NCBI RefSeq assembly: GCF_900102905.1
Contig: NZ_FNFV01000004.1
Coordinates: 124,001 to 188,000, forward strand
Length of the DNA stretch: 64,000 bases
Direction of reading: 5' to 3'
Origin: Meinhardsimonia xiamenensis
Lineage (GTDB): Bacteria > Pseudomonadota > Alphaproteobacteria > Rhodobacterales > Rhodobacteraceae
Shown here: in pieces, positions 63,115 to 64,000 of the stretch
How positions within the stretch are numbered: the first letter of the stretch is position 1
How the letters are laid out: every line of letters begins with the position of its first letter
Program-made: the position numbers and the translations under genes
Notes under the pieces: generated by a model
What the model was told of the DNA's origin: nothing
Database searches by the model: none
What the model saw: only the letters and a program-made list of their open reading frames with translations

Positions 63115-64000
63115 TCAGCCCTTCGGATATCCGAGCGTCTTCAGCGCCTCGGCGATCTCGTCGAGAATGGCCGGGTCGTCGATGGTGGCCGGTGTCTTGA
63201 ACGGCTCGCCATTGGCGATCTTCACCATCGTGCCGCGCAGGATCTTGCCCGAGCGCGTCTTCGGCAGCCGCTCGACCACCACCGCCTGCTTGAAGGCGGC
63301 CACCGGGCCGATCCGCTCGCGCACGAGGCTCACGACTTCGGCCACGATTTCCTCATGCGGGCGGTTGCAACCAGCGTTCAGGCACAGAAATCCCACCGGA
63401 AGCTGCCCCTTGAGCTCGTCGGCAACCCCGATGACCGCGCATTCGGCCACATCCGGGTGGCTCGCCAACACCTCTTCCATCGCGCCGGTCGAAAGCCGGT
63501 GGCCGGCGACGTTGATGACGTCATCGGTGCGGGCCATGATGAAGAGGTAGCCGTCCTCGTCCTTGTAGCCCGCGTCGCCCGTCTCATAAAAGCCGGGGAA
63601 GCGGGACAGGTAGGACTTGATGAAGCGCTCCTCGGCGTTCCAGAGTGTGGGCAGGGTGCCAGGGGGCAGGGGCAGGCGGATGACGATGGCGCCAAGCTCG
63701 CCCGCTGGCAGCTCCTTTCCCTCCTGATCGAGAATGCGCACGTCATAGCCCGGCATCGGCACGGAGGGAGAGCCGTACTTGATCGGCAGAAGCTCGATGC
63801 CGAGGGGGTTGGCGGCGATGGCCCAGCCGGTCTCGGTCTGCCACCAGTGGTCGATCACCGGCACCTTCATTACCCGCTCGGCCCACTGGATGGTGTCGGG
63901 ATCGGCGCGCTCGCCTGCGAGAAACAGCGCCCGCAGATGCGAGATGTCGTAGTTCTCTATGAGCTTGCCTTCGGGGTCGTCGCGCTTGATGGCGCGAAAG
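63115..64000 (-). CDS. prpE: Propionate--CoA ligase, C-terminal part (5' end outside window)
   Basis: The last ~294 residues of an acyl-CoA synthetase are visible; the frame is open to the window edge. PVIDHWWQTETGWAIAANPL is the substrate/AMP motif in the form seen in PrpE. GYLFIMARTDDVINVAGHRL is the hinge/A8 motif, and the acetylatable catalytic lysine lies in LPKTRSGKILRGTM. The protein ends IAEALKTLGYPKG. It makes propionyl-CoA from propionate, ATP and CoA for the methylmalonyl- or methylcitrate pathway. An in-frame ATG at 63870 is internal, not the start. Acetate as substrate is possible but the motif favours propionate. Confidence 0.88.
   Translation of the reverse strand, partial: FRAIKRDDPEGKLIENYDISHLRALFLAGERADPDTIQWAERVMKVPVIDHWWQTETGWAIAANPLGIELLPIKYGSPSVPMPGYDVRILDQEGKELPAGELGAIVIRLPLPPGTLPTLWNAEERFIKSYLSRFPGFYETGDAGYKDEDGYLFIMARTDDVINVAGHRLSTGAMEEVLASHPDVAECAVIGVADELKGQLPVGFLCLNAGCNRPHEEIVAEVVSLVRERIGPVAAFKQAVVVERLPKTRSGKILRGTMVKIANGEPFKTPATIDDPAILDEIAEALKTLGYPKG

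Overview
The window is high-GC (about two thirds G+C), tightly packed bacterial chromosome. Protein content and gene order point to an alphaproteobacterium of the Rhodobacterales (Paracoccaceae/Roseobacter group). The pointers are a MucR/Ros zinc-finger regulator, a BamF-like lipoprotein, DUF3576, DUF3775, an SDHAF4-like protein, a malonate TRAP system of the matPQMAB type, a Rhodobacter-type porin, and the gene sets leuS-lptE-holA and rsfS-rlmH-gpmI-envC-ctpA-rppH. I saw no rRNA, tRNA, CRISPR array, prophage or intact insertion sequence. The window reads as core chromosome with a few accessory insertions.

Layout. 1-1862: the tail of an enolase-superfamily enzyme, a CoxG-like SRPBCC protein and a beta-hydroxyacid dehydrogenase. 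1910-8401: a malonate uptake and activation locus, with a divergent GntR regulator, the TRAP transporter DctP/Q/M, malonyl-CoA decarboxylase and malonyl-CoA synthetase. A perfect 16-bp palindrome in the divergent promoter region is the probable operator. 8530-10255: a tandem universal stress protein and a decayed membrane-protein pseudogene. 10335-12314: a GltX-type tRNA synthetase and a gamma-glutamylcyclotransferase-like protein. 12390-17030: a tandem glycine riboswitch followed by gcvT, gcvH and gcvP. 17042-22631: thpR, an SDHAF4-like protein (opposite strand), rsmB, a heparinase-like protein and purH. 22645-29995: lspA, a BamF-like lipoprotein, two M16 peptidases, mutL, rmuC and a DUF3775 protein.

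30338-35955: mucR, then a tightly coupled polysaccharide cassette (sulfotransferase, GT2, sulfotransferase, GT-B, Wzy-like membrane protein) whose genes overlap by 4-26 bp. 36137-41659 (minus strand): rppH, ctpA, envC-like, gpmI, rlmH and rsfS, a conserved cell-wall and ribosome cluster. 41969-45797: an SDR, an HNH protein, a TIGR03862 flavoprotein and two glutathione-transferase-type enzymes. 45865-50508 (minus): holA, lptE, leuS and a DUF3576 lipoprotein. 50779-56525: a porin with a strong terminator, a TPR-sulfotransferase fusion, a YggS-type PLP protein, an S49 protease, a 53-residue membrane/zinc-ribbon protein and a pteridine-reductase-like SDR. 56826-61056: uvrC, glyA (opposite strand) and nadK. 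61068-62820 (minus): a three-gene cassette with a MotA/TolQ/ExbB-like channel protein and an ExbD-topology partner carrying an unusual beta-rich periplasmic domain. 63115-64000 (minus): the 3' part of prpE.

Functional links. The mat genes would import malonate, activate it to malonyl-CoA and decarboxylate it to acetyl-CoA. The gcv operon, glyA and purH belong to glycine/one-carbon/purine metabolism, although only gcv is visibly riboswitch-controlled. The mucR-adjacent cassette most likely makes or sulfates a surface polysaccharide. The least explained items are the MotA/TolQ-like cassette at 61068-62820, the sulfotransferase-rich polysaccharide cassette, and a perfect 10+1+10 inverted repeat upstream of uvrC.
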